A stretch of DNA of 64,000 nt, taken from Angelakisella sp. (lineage in GTDB: Bacteria > Bacillota > Clostridia > Oscillospirales > Ruminococcaceae). The stretch covers positions 1 through 64,000 of the forward strand of contig JAHHTQ010000003.1 of the NCBI GenBank assembly GCA_020024555.1, given 5' to 3'. A program made the position numbers and the translations under genes. Under the pieces are notes generated by a model that was not told the origin of the DNA, did no database searches, and saw nothing but the letters and a program-made list of their open reading frames with translations. The number at the start of each line of letters is the position of its first letter. Position 1 is the stretch's first letter. Below, in pieces: positions 1 through 7,733 of the stretch.

Positions 1-25
1 AAACTTTTTGCAAGAGAAAAAGTTT
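1..25. terminator. Hairpin at the window edge, possible terminator
   Basis: A 9-bp inverted repeat (AAACTTTTT pairing with AAAAAGTTT) surrounds a 7-base loop. The gene it would serve lies outside the window, so its role is a guess. Confidence 0.3.
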
Positions 26-81
26 CTTTGAAATTACCCCTTTTGTGCATATTTTCTGACAATAGGTTTTTTCTACAGACT

Positions 82-123
82 GGGAGTATATGTAAATTAT
101 TACACATACTCCCTTTTCTTTTT
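82..123 (+). terminator. Rho-independent terminator of a gene left of the window
   Basis: GGGAGTATATGT (82-93) pairs with ACACATACTCCC (102-113) with one mismatch and an 8-base loop. A T-rich tail (114-123) follows on the plus strand. It should end a plus-strand transcript whose gene is not in the window. The stretch 124-261 up to the next stop codon shows nothing I can name. Confidence 0.65.
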
Positions 124-261
124 ATCATATAATTTTAAAAATCAATTTATTATTTTAATATTCCAATTACTGATTTTATACAAACTTTCATATTTTGGAT
201 TAAATAATACTTTACCATTAAATACATTGTAAAACATTCCGTTCAGTATATATGTACCAAT

Positions 262-1212
262 TTACTCCCCATCATTTACTATATTTTCACCTACTTTTAA
301 AGAAACAGCTACATTAGACATTTTTTCTTTTATATTGTCTTTATACTTAAATTTATATTCAGCAATTATCAGCGCGATTGTTATTATTATACCGCCAATA
401 AACATACTTGATGAAGGTTCATCAATCTTTAACAAAACTGAAAATATTGTTCCGAAAAGTCCCTCTGTTCCCAAAATGATAGTAGTTCGTGAACTGTCAA
501 CATATTTAAGGGCATAAGCCTGTACGAAATATGCAAAACCTGTGCTAAACGCTGCCAAATATAACATCGACATCGAACCTTTTAATGTCAAGAATGGTTG
601 TATATTACCATCTGTTGCAAAGAAAATACAAGCAGAAAGAATTGTGGCAACTAAAAATTGTAGGAATACTATTACAGACGTATCAATATCTGTTGCATAT
701 TTACCGGTAATAAATATTTGCACTGCGAAGAAAAACGCGCACATCATCGTCAATATATCACCTTTATTAAAAGCCAAATTATTTATATCTATACCTGTCA
801 AAAACCATATACCGACAAGACTCAATATTGCTGCAATAAAAACCTTTATACTTGGCATTTTTCGCTCAACTATCCAAACTATTATCGGAACAATTATTAC
901 ATTGAGCGCGGTTAAAAAAGCATTATTGGCAACGGTTGTATATTTAAGTCCCATAAACTGTGTATAGAAACCCAAGAATAAAAATACACCTATCGCAATA
1001 CAAGGTATCAAACACTTTTTGGAAAAATTCTGCTTAATTTGTTTTCTGAACGCTATACCCATAATTATTGTTGAAAGTAAAAATCTTGTAAACATAAATA
1101 ATGGCGGATTTATACCAACATCTATTGCAAATTGCGATGCTATAAACCCTGTTCCCCATATTATTGCTACCAAAAACAGTAAAGTTGTACTTAACAGCTC
1201 TTTATTCTTCAT
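262..1212 (-). CDS. DMT-family (EamA) transporter
   Basis: This 316-residue polytopic membrane protein has about ten hydrophobic helices, the size and two-repeat layout of EamA-type drug/metabolite exporters. The first repeat begins with the family-typical run ending in IWGTGFIASQFAID (residues ~18-31). The second begins near residue 150 (GDILTMMCAFFFAVQIFITG). The start ATG at 1212 follows GGAGG by 13-17 bases, slightly long but the only good site. It stands alone, divergent from the next gene. The substrate cannot be read from sequence; family members export amino acids, nucleotides or other metabolites. Confidence 0.85.
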   Translation of the reverse strand: MKNKELLSTTLLFLVAIIWGTGFIASQFAIDVGINPPLFMFTRFLLSTIIMGIAFRKQIKQNFSKKCLIPCIAIGVFLFLGFYTQFMGLKYTTVANNAFLTALNVIIVPIIVWIVERKMPSIKVFIAAILSLVGIWFLTGIDINNLAFNKGDILTMMCAFFFAVQIFITGKYATDIDTSVIVFLQFLVATILSACIFFATDGNIQPFLTLKGSMSMLYLAAFSTGFAYFVQAYALKYVDSSRTTIILGTEGLFGTIFSVLLKIDEPSSSMFIGGIIITIALIIAEYKFKYKDNIKEKMSNVAVSLKVGENIVNDGE

Positions 1213-1405
1213 TAATTTTAAAAACTCCTCAATCTAATTTATATTATAATTTTTATACATACAAATCGAATTATATCAAAAACAGAGAAAAAAAGCAATT
1301 GTAAAATTTATTATTTTACTTATCAAATCTTCACTTTTTAACTTGCAAATATCAAAGAAATAGTATAAACTATAATTAGTTTTTGACTTATGAAAGGATT
1401 TTTAT

Positions 1406-2629
1406 ATGAATACCGATGCCTATATTAAAGTAAAAGAAATGGAAATAAATTCACAGACAAAAGCAAAAAGAACTTTTGCGAATTTCTTTACAAAAATAGT
1501 TTCTTCAAAAGAAAAGAAGGTTTTAATTTCTGTTTCAGCAATTCTATTCTTAATGTCAGCAATTATTTATTTTTCGGCAAGACTTCTTCCATCTGAATTT
1601 ACAGAAAAATATTTTTCATTGGGAGTGTATCCTGTTTGGGTAAACACAATGTCTGTTTTTACAAGATATCTTCCGTTTTCCCTCGCTGAATTTATCATTA
1701 TAACATTAATAATTCTTATCCCTACTTATACAGTTATACTGATAGTTGATATGGTAAAAGCAAAAAGTAATTGTTTCAAAGTTCTTGGTAGCTTTATACT
1801 TCGAGCCATAACCATTGTTTCCGTATTTGCCTTTTTATTGGTAATGGGAGCCGGCGCAAACTATTTTAGATATGAATTTGCCCGTTACAGTAATCTTTAT
1901 GTGCGTGAAAGTTCTGCTGATGAACTATATGCTTTATGTAACGAATTAGTGGAAAAAGCGAATGTTTTAAGGGAAGATATACCGGCTGATAAAAACGGAG
2001 GGGCAACATATAAACCTATGTCCAACTGGGAAATGTCAAAAGAAATAAACAGAGCTTATCAAAAAATGAACAGTGAAAACCCTATTTACCAAAAACTATT
2101 TTGGTTATCCGAAAAAATTCCCGTGAAATCTGTATATTTTTCTGAGGCTATGTCATATTTACAATTAGCGGGAACTATAACTCCGTTTACATTGGAGGCA
2201 AACGTAAACGTACATACCACACAATTTGATATTCCCGCATCGATGGCGCATGAACTGGCTCATATATCCGGATTTATGAGAGAAGATGAAGCTAACTTTA
2301 TAGCTTATCTTGCCTGCACATCATCAGAAAACAAATTTTTAAATTACAGTGGCGTGATGTCAGCACTGGTATATAGTACGAACGCTCTTTACAAAAGTAA
2401 TGCTGATTTACACAGAGAAGTAATGATGAAATGTTCTGACAAAGTTTCAAAAGATTTGCAACTGGACAGAGAGTATTATGATGCGCATATATCAACAGCC
2501 GGAAAAATTTATACATCTGCAAATGATACATTCCTTAAAATAAATGCGCAAAAAGATGGTGTTAAAAGCTATGGCCGTATGGTAGACTTATTACTTGCTG
2601 ATTACAGAAAACGACATAATACAGATTAA
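1406..2629 (+). CDS. DUF3810 membrane protein with HExxH-type motif
   Basis: This 407-residue protein has a hydrophobic helix near residues 36-60 and two more around 95-155, then a large soluble C-terminal domain. The C-terminal part carries MAHELAHISGFMREDEANF (residues ~276-294), a HELAH metal-binding motif with downstream acidic residues. That layout matches the DUF3810 family, whose members look like membrane-anchored zinc peptidases but have no established substrate. The start ATG has AGGATT about 9 bases upstream. It is monocistronic, ended by the hairpin at 2741. Family assignment is good; protease activity is inferred from the motif only. Confidence 0.75.
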   Translation: MNTDAYIKVKEMEINSQTKAKRTFANFFTKIVSSKEKKVLISVSAILFLMSAIIYFSARLLPSEFTEKYFSLGVYPVWVNTMSVFTRYLPFSLAEFIIITLIILIPTYTVILIVDMVKAKSNCFKVLGSFILRAITIVSVFAFLLVMGAGANYFRYEFARYSNLYVRESSADELYALCNELVEKANVLREDIPADKNGGATYKPMSNWEMSKEINRAYQKMNSENPIYQKLFWLSEKIPVKSVYFSEAMSYLQLAGTITPFTLEANVNVHTTQFDIPASMAHELAHISGFMREDEANFIAYLACTSSENKFLNYSGVMSALVYSTNALYKSNADLHREVMMKCSDKVSKDLQLDREYYDAHISTAGKIYTSANDTFLKINAQKDGVKSYGRMVDLLLADYRKRHNTD

Positions 2630-2740
2630 AAATAGTTTTAGTAGTAATACTAAGGGTACTATGCAAGTATATTTGTTGTACAGTACTCTTTTATATTTAA
2701 TTACTTTTACAAAAATTATTATTTTCAAACTATAACAAAA

Positions 2741-2790
2741 AAAGCCTGTAAACAAGCTATTATAAGCGAGTTTAAAGGCTTTAATTTTTT
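2741..2790. terminator. Bidirectional terminator
   Basis: AAAGCCT...AGGCTTT with inner AAAC/GTTT pairing (2741-2782) is flanked by an A-run on the left and a T-run (2785-2790) on the right. It should end the DUF3810 transcript and could also stop leftward reads. Confidence 0.7.
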
Positions 2791-2878
2791 GTTGGCGTAT
2801 AAAAGAAGCTATCATTTAATATTTTTAAAACAATCAGTATTATATTATACTCTTTAAAACGGATTATAACGTGAAAAA

Positions 2879-2912
2879 TAAAAAAAAGACGTGAACATAA
2901 ATTATGCTCACG
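2879..2912 (-). terminator. Terminator of the tRNA-Pro transcript
   Basis: On the minus strand CGTGAGCATA pairs with TATGTTCACG (2890-2912; one G-U pair, 3-base loop), and a run of U follows. It lies 24 bases past the tRNA CCA end. A second small perfect hairpin (2921-2935) touches the CCA directly and may be a 3' trailer element. Confidence 0.75.
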
Positions 2913-2935
2913 CCACACGTGTCGAGGTACTCGAC

Positions 2936-3011
2936 TGGTCTGAGTGACCTGATTTGAACAGGCGACCTCTACCACCCCAAGGTAGCGCGCTACCATCTGC
3001 GCCACACCCAG
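2936..3011 (-). tRNA. tRNA-Pro (anticodon GGG)
   Basis: The reverse strand folds as a complete 76-base tRNA. The acceptor stem CTGGGTG pairs with CACTCAG. The D arm carries GCGC...GCGC. The anticodon stem CTACC/GGTAG encloses loop TTGGGGT, which gives anticodon GGG for proline CCC codons. The T arm GCCTG-TTCAAAT-CAGGT has one G-U pair, the discriminator is A, and CCA is encoded. It is transcribed alone from its own strong promoter (3028-3056). Confidence 0.95.
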
Positions 3012-3027
3012 ATAAAATTACCATATT

Positions 3028-3056
3028 ATTATACTATAAAGAATCAAATAAGTCAA
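3028..3056 (-). promoter_or_regulatory. Sigma-A promoter of tRNA-Pro
   Basis: Minus strand: TTGACT (3056-3051), a 17-base spacer, then TATAAT (3033-3028). The -10 ends 17 bases before the mature tRNA 5' end. Confidence 0.75.
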
Positions 3057-3330
3057 GATAAAAATTTATTCTATACCCACACTGCTTAAAAATATTTATT
3101 TTTTTGCTTTTGCTTTTAACTTAACAATAAAAAATATATAAGTATCCACATCATTTACTTAAATTATTAAAAGGTCACTAACTATCTAATATATTTATTA
3201 ATCACTTTATAAATGTATTACAGGTATACTGTAAGTCATTATTTATTTGATAAACAATACCAACAAAATAACTATTTTTTGGTAATTATTAACAAATATT
3301 AAAAACAGCTAAAAAGTTTTTTAAAAAAGC
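3057..3330. other. AT-rich intergenic region upstream of flagellin
   Basis: No open frame with a ribosome binding site, no tRNA-like fold and no convincing repeat was seen here. It is very AT-rich and probably holds only regulatory DNA for the flagellin gene. Confidence 0.4.
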
Positions 3331-3357
3331 TAAAGTTTTAATTTTTATTGTCGAACT
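3331..3357 (+). promoter_or_regulatory. Possible sigma-D (flagellar) promoter of flagellin
   Basis: TAAA (3331-3334), 15 bases, then GTCGAACT (3350-3357). This resembles the sigma-D consensus TAAA-N15-GCCGATAT in spacing and in the core CGA, but the -10 matches only about half of the positions. It lies about 120 bases before the flagellin start, giving a long leader. Confidence 0.4.
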
Positions 3358-3477
3358 ATATTAATGTAAGGGGGAACAAAAGAATTTTGTGTGCATACGA
3401 AATACTTTGTTTTACCAACAAAAACAATTATTGCTATATGGATATGGCAAAATTAAAATTTAAGGAGATAAAGAATT

Positions 3478-4311
3478 ATGATTATTCAACACAACATCAT
3501 GTCTATGAACGCACACCGTGCACTAACAGGAAACAACACAATGGTTGGTAAAAACTTGGAGAAACTTTCAAGCGGTTACCGCATCAACCGCGCAGGCGAT
3601 GACGCTGCAGGTCTTGCTATTTCAGAAAAAATGAGAGCTCAAATCAAAAACTTGGAGCAATCACAAAGAAACGCTCAAGACGGTATTTCTCTTGTTCAAA
3701 CAGCGGAGGGTGCGCTAACAGAAATTCACTCTATGCTAAACCGTATGGTTGAGCTTGCTACACAAGCTTCTAACGGTACATATCATGCTGATGACCAAAA
3801 AGAACTTCAAAAAGAAATTACTGCATTAAACGCTGAAATTGATCGTATTGGAGCAGATACAAAATTCAATGGTATAGAGATTTTAAAGAAAGATAGTCTT
3901 CAAGCAGTTGATATTCAAGTTGGTGATTCAGCATCAGGTACAATTTCATTAACATCTGCTATTGCTTCACTCACAGCTGATATTAATTCAACAGGTGTAG
4001 GTACAAGTGCAATAAGTGTAACTGATACTACTAAGGCTCTTGCAGCAATTTCAACTGTAAAAGATGCTATCAAATTTGTATCTTCTGTACGTTCAGACCT
4101 TGGTGCGCTCCAAAATCGTTTGGAACATACAATAAACAACCTTGGAACAACAACAGAGAACCTATCTGCTTCTGAGAGTCGTATACGTGATACCGATATG
4201 GCAAAAGAGATGATGGCTTTCACAAAGAACAACGTTCTGACACAGGCTGCTCAGTCAATGCTTGCTCAGGCTAACCAACAGCCACAACAAATTCTACAAC
4301 TTCTAAGATAA
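3478..4311 (+). CDS. hag: Flagellin
   Basis: This 277-residue protein forms the flagellar filament. The N-terminal D0/D1 region (1-135) has the standard flagellin opening, including residues 31-42 (SSGYRINRAGDD). The C-terminal D1/D0 region (~190-277) ends in ...QQILQLLR. The variable outer region is reduced to about 50 residues, so this is a short clostridial-type flagellin. The segment LNRMVELATQASNGT keeps the R, E and L positions of the known TLR5-binding helix. The ATG follows AAGGAGAT by 8 bases. No other flagellar genes lie nearby. Serine and threonine residues in the central part are candidate glycan sites, which fits the modifying genes downstream. Confidence 0.95.
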   Translation: MIIQHNIMSMNAHRALTGNNTMVGKNLEKLSSGYRINRAGDDAAGLAISEKMRAQIKNLEQSQRNAQDGISLVQTAEGALTEIHSMLNRMVELATQASNGTYHADDQKELQKEITALNAEIDRIGADTKFNGIEILKKDSLQAVDIQVGDSASGTISLTSAIASLTADINSTGVGTSAISVTDTTKALAAISTVKDAIKFVSSVRSDLGALQNRLEHTINNLGTTTENLSASESRIRDTDMAKEMMAFTKNNVLTQAAQSMLAQANQQPQQILQLLR

Positions 4312-4354
4312 TTTAAATTATCTCTTGTAGATGAAATACTTATTATGATATAAT

Positions 4355-4390
4355 AAAAACCACAGGTAATGCACTGCCTGTGGTTTTTTT
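4355..4390 (+). terminator. Terminator after flagellin
   Basis: AAAAACCACAGG (4355-4366) pairs with CCTGTGGTTTTT (4377 on) and runs into a T7 tail. A clean rho-independent terminator between flagellin and the next gene. Confidence 0.85.
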
Positions 4391-4441
4391 AAAATATAAC
4401 GTAAACTATAGCCTTAATATAATAAAAAGGAGTTGTAAATA

Positions 4442-6490
4442 TTGACAAAACTTGAACTTGCTCGTCAGTGCGCAGAAATAGGAGATATTGAAAATTCAGT
4501 AAATGCCTACACACTTGCCCTAAAAGATAATGAGCATAAAGACAGCCTTATTGACTTTGAATGCGCAATGTATATATTACAGTTTGGCGGAGATTATAAG
4601 TTATCTTTTGATACTTTTATATATCTATATAATAAAGGATTTTATCAAAAAGAAATATTTGATGTAATGGTAACAGCGTTCTATGCTCCAAATATGTCAC
4701 AGCAGACAGAACAATATAATTCTAATCTAAAACATCTAAATAAATATCAATTTATATTTAAAAAAGATTTTATAGATTTCGATGATTTAAGGATTAAATT
4801 TTTTCCTTATGATGACGAGTATTTTATTCCTTTCTATACCAATGAGAACAGATTTGGTAAAAAAATAAATTTTAAATACGAAGAGGTAACACATAATTTT
4901 TTTAATAATTTGGATAAACCAATTCTTGCAAAAGATATTTATTCACAATATGAACTGGAATACCTAAATGACAATGTACGTAAGAGCGAATGGGTAGGCA
5001 GAGAAAATCATATATATTTACATTATACAGACTTTTCCGAATTTTGCTCATATTTGCAGGTAATTAATTTCAATGATATACTGAAAGACAAAAAATTTGT
5101 GTTTTTGTTTGATAAAGAAATATCCGTGTATCCGATTGACTTTAAAGAAATGTTTAACATTGACTATTCAAAATATCCTCTTCGGGCATTGAATGTACGC
5201 GAAGTAAAAAAATTGATTTGGGCAGTTCAAATTTCTTCTTCAAACGGCGGTGACTTTTTTAACGAAGTACTGGACTCCCACCCCAATATTTTACTGATAC
5301 ATTCACTGATGGACGAAACTATAAAACAACTTTTAGACTTTAAACAACGCATAAAATCTCAAAATACACTGTTAAATGTAGAAGAAGAAATCAATAACAC
5401 CTACTTTTATGTTGATATGACTAAATATTTAAAAAATTATAGAAATGACTTAACAGAGAAGGATATTTTGGTTGCCTACGCTTTGGGGCAAAGCGCTCAT
5501 ACGGGTTCTTATGATAGAGCGTCTAGAATTGTTCCCGCGGTCTCTTTTCAACCACACTTTTCATCTATAAAACCTGAATTTAAATATGACAAGAGAGGTA
5601 CAGTTTCTTTTTCTGAAGAAATTGAACAAAAGGTTTTTAATTATCCATTTATAAAACAATTCAAATATATAAAAACTTTTGCGCCTTTAAGAAAAATAAC
5701 TACCAGTCATGCCTCAACCATAAGATATATGAAAAAACAAATGCTAGAAAATCCTAAACAATTTATACCAAATTTATACCTTACAACCAGAATTTTGACT
5801 AAAAATTATATGGTTAGTAAAAACGAGAGAATGTATAAAGACAGTAGAATAATAAGATATGAAGATGGAAAACTGAATCCAGAGGCGACTTTTAGAGCTC
5901 TAGCACAATTTTTGGATATTCCTTACACTGATACTATGAAGTACTGCTCACGCTTTGGGAAAATTGATGCAGAGTCAGACAAAACCAGTGTTGTCGGTTT
6001 TGATACAAGACCTGTTTTCCGAAAATATGAAGACTTTGTAGACCCGGAAGAACAATATATTTTGGAATATATGCAACAACCAGCATATAGACAATACAAA
6101 TATGACTTTCTGTACTATGACGGCAAAGAAATGACAGAAGAAAAAATAGATTATTTAATATCAAAGTGCAATAAACACAAAGAATTTTATTATGATAGAA
6201 TGAAAGAAGTTCTATTAAACAATGAAGATTATTTTGAAAAAGTTGCTCACTCCATTATTGAAAAAGTTCCCGAAAAATATGCGGATAAAAACAGTTTAAA
6301 TGACAACAAATCGGAAATAATTGAACAAATTGCGCAAAACTACTATGAAAAGCAAATCCATAAACTAAAAGAAGTCCTGATGACAGTTGACCCAAATGCA
6401 AGAGTAATTGATGAAAATGGTGATGACAAAGTGTTTATGAAACTACTTGAACCCATTGAAGAACTGATGGTTGAGCCGCTGTATCACTAA
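4442..6490 (+). CDS. TPR/sulfotransferase-like protein, possible flagellin modification
   Basis: This 682-residue protein starts at TTG (4442), 6 bases after AAGGAGTTG. Residues 1-90 are helical repeats of TPR type (ARQCAEIGDIENSVNAYTLA). Residues ~250-520 resemble the sulfotransferase fold: a strand-loop SSSNGGDFFNEVLDSHPN (~264-281) in the place of the phosphosulfate loop, PLRKITTSH (~414) in the place of the 3'-phosphate-binding motif, and RYEDGKLNPEATFRALAQFL (~472) typical of the C-terminal part. The remainder is acidic and helical. It lies directly behind flagellin and in tight order with an APS-kinase-like gene. Transfer of sulfate or a related group to flagellin or its glycan is inference. 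It could also be an inactive binding relative. Confidence 0.6.
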   Translation: MTKLELARQCAEIGDIENSVNAYTLALKDNEHKDSLIDFECAMYILQFGGDYKLSFDTFIYLYNKGFYQKEIFDVMVTAFYAPNMSQQTEQYNSNLKHLNKYQFIFKKDFIDFDDLRIKFFPYDDEYFIPFYTNENRFGKKINFKYEEVTHNFFNNLDKPILAKDIYSQYELEYLNDNVRKSEWVGRENHIYLHYTDFSEFCSYLQVINFNDILKDKKFVFLFDKEISVYPIDFKEMFNIDYSKYPLRALNVREVKKLIWAVQISSSNGGDFFNEVLDSHPNILLIHSLMDETIKQLLDFKQRIKSQNTLLNVEEEINNTYFYVDMTKYLKNYRNDLTEKDILVAYALGQSAHTGSYDRASRIVPAVSFQPHFSSIKPEFKYDKRGTVSFSEEIEQKVFNYPFIKQFKYIKTFAPLRKITTSHASTIRYMKKQMLENPKQFIPNLYLTTRILTKNYMVSKNERMYKDSRIIRYEDGKLNPEATFRALAQFLDIPYTDTMKYCSRFGKIDAESDKTSVVGFDTRPVFRKYEDFVDPEEQYILEYMQQPAYRQYKYDFLYYDGKEMTEEKIDYLISKCNKHKEFYYDRMKEVLLNNEDYFEKVAHSIIEKVPEKYADKNSLNDNKSEIIEQIAQNYYEKQIHKLKEVLMTVDPNARVIDENGDDKVFMKLLEPIEELMVEPLYH

Positions 6491-6504
6491 GGAGGACATC
6501 GAAA

Positions 6505-7035
6505 ATGCTTAAAGTAAAACAAGGTACATTCTATGGCTTTATAGGGCTTGCTGGCGTTGGTAAGACAGAAATGGCTACACGCCTATATGATTATTTAAAA
6601 AGTCAAAGAAACGATGTTGTTTTTTTTGACGGTGATATATTTCGAGATCTAAAAATTACAACTTGCGGTTATACCCGTCAAGAGCGGGTAGATGACAGTT
6701 TGGAAATTTGCAAAATGATTAAATTATTACTTAGCCAAGGCATAAATATTGTCTACTCCACAATAGGACTCTTCGACGAAGTTATGGAGTGGCAATACCA
6801 AAATTACGAAAACTATGTCGAAATATATATTACTACCCCTATGGAAGTTTTAAAAAAGAACAATAAGAAAAATCTTTACAGCGGAGAAGTTAAAGATGTT
6901 ATAGGTATGGATATACCTTTTGATGAACCTAAACATACAACTTGCCATGTATATAATGATTTTACAAAAGACCCACAGGAGATAGTTGAAAACATAATAA
7001 AAGAACTTCGGGAAAAGGGCAAGCTTATTGTATAG
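6505..7035 (+). CDS. Adenylylsulfate (APS) kinase-like protein
   Basis: The 176-residue protein matches the APS kinase layout. Walker A is GLAGVGKTEMA (residues 12-22). FFDGDIFRDL (~40-49) sits where APS kinases have DGDNxR. GYTRQERVDD (~55-64) matches the GFSxxDR region. KKNLYSGEVKDVIGMDIPFDEP (~113-134) matches the lid segment KGLYxxAxxGxIxxFTGIDxPYExP. APS kinases make PAPS, the sulfate donor for sulfotransferases. The gene is 14 bases behind the sulfotransferase-like gene with its own GGAGG site. No ATP sulfurylase is in the window. A kinase acting on another hydroxyl substrate is possible. Confidence 0.7.
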   Translation: MLKVKQGTFYGFIGLAGVGKTEMATRLYDYLKSQRNDVVFFDGDIFRDLKITTCGYTRQERVDDSLEICKMIKLLLSQGINIVYSTIGLFDEVMEWQYQNYENYVEIYITTPMEVLKKNNKKNLYSGEVKDVIGMDIPFDEPKHTTCHVYNDFTKDPQEIVENIIKELREKGKLIV

Positions 7036-7046
7036 GAGCAAATATT

Positions 7047-7649
7047 TTGAGTAATTATATCTTTCTTTTTGATTTGGATTCAACTGTTACAGGCGAAGAA
7101 ATTTTGCCGACAATAGCAAAAAAAATTGGCAGAGAAAACGATATTCGTAAACTCACAGAAAAAACAATGCGCGGAGATATCCCTTTTAATTCAAGTTTTT
7201 TACAGAGAGTAGATTTATTAAAAGATATTCCAATTACGGAAGTTCAGGATATTGTCAGCAATATAAAACTAAATAGTCATATTGTGGATTTTATTCAAAA
7301 CAATAAAGAAAGATGCTATATCGTTACAGGAAATCTTGATGTCTGGATTTTGCCTTTGATGAAAAAAATCGGTATGGAAAATCGCTTTTTTTCATCAAAA
7401 GCATTGGTAAATGATAATAGATTGCAACAAGTTACTCACATAATAGATAAGCAAACCGTTGTAAATATGTTTTCATCTCCTTTTGTAGCCATTGGTGATG
7501 GTGTGAACGATATAGCTATGATTAGTAATGCCAAAATAGGCATCGCCTATGCAGGTGTGCGACAAATCTCAACATCTGTCATTGGCTGCGCCACGCATAT
7601 TTTTTATGAAGAAAACAAAATGTGTGAATTTCTATATAACCTATTGTAA
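7047..7649 (+). CDS. HAD-IB (SerB-like) phosphatase
   Basis: This 200-residue HAD hydrolase starts at TTG (7047) behind a GGAGC site 11 bases from the previous stop. Motif I is FDLDSTVTG (residues ~8-16), with the nucleophile and acid aspartates. Motif II is VTGN (~93-96). Motif IV is IGDGVNDIAMI (~151-161). The order and spacing are those of phosphoserine-phosphatase-like HAD-IB enzymes. It is the last gene of the post-flagellin cassette. SerB-like phosphatases occur in known clostridial flagellin-glycan loci, which suggests a role in the same modification rather than serine synthesis; this is inference. Confidence 0.7.
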   Translation: MSNYIFLFDLDSTVTGEEILPTIAKKIGRENDIRKLTEKTMRGDIPFNSSFLQRVDLLKDIPITEVQDIVSNIKLNSHIVDFIQNNKERCYIVTGNLDVWILPLMKKIGMENRFFSSKALVNDNRLQQVTHIIDKQTVVNMFSSPFVAIGDGVNDIAMISNAKIGIAYAGVRQISTSVIGCATHIFYEENKMCEFLYNLL

Positions 7650-7679
7650 ACAAAATAATGACAATTAAATTACAAAAAA

Positions 7680-7707
7680 TCCCCAAGTGTATTTATACAT
7701 TTGGGGA
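7680..7707. terminator. Convergent-gene terminator
   Basis: TCCCCAAGTGT (7680-7690) pairs over 11 bp with ACATTTGGGGA (7697-7707) around a 6-base loop. An A-run on the left and a T-rich stretch on the right allow it to serve both converging genes. Confidence 0.75.
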
Positions 7708-7733
7708 TAAATTCTTTTATTTATAATTTTATA

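Noticed and set aside
140..261. Frame continuing about 35 codons past the stop of the DMT transporter gene
   Set aside because: No start codon with a ribosome site, no match to any family I know, and the transporter is already of full length.
542..967. 141-codon plus-strand frame inside the DMT transporter gene
   Set aside because: Antisense to an obvious ten-helix transporter, with no ribosome site.
2781..3005. Open frame across the tRNA-Pro gene on the minus strand
   Set aside because: It runs through a complete tRNA and its terminator; it has no ribosome site and no recognisable protein.
3348..3551. 67-codon frame overlapping the flagellin start
   Set aside because: It lacks a ribosome site and overlaps the flagellin leader and first codons in another frame.
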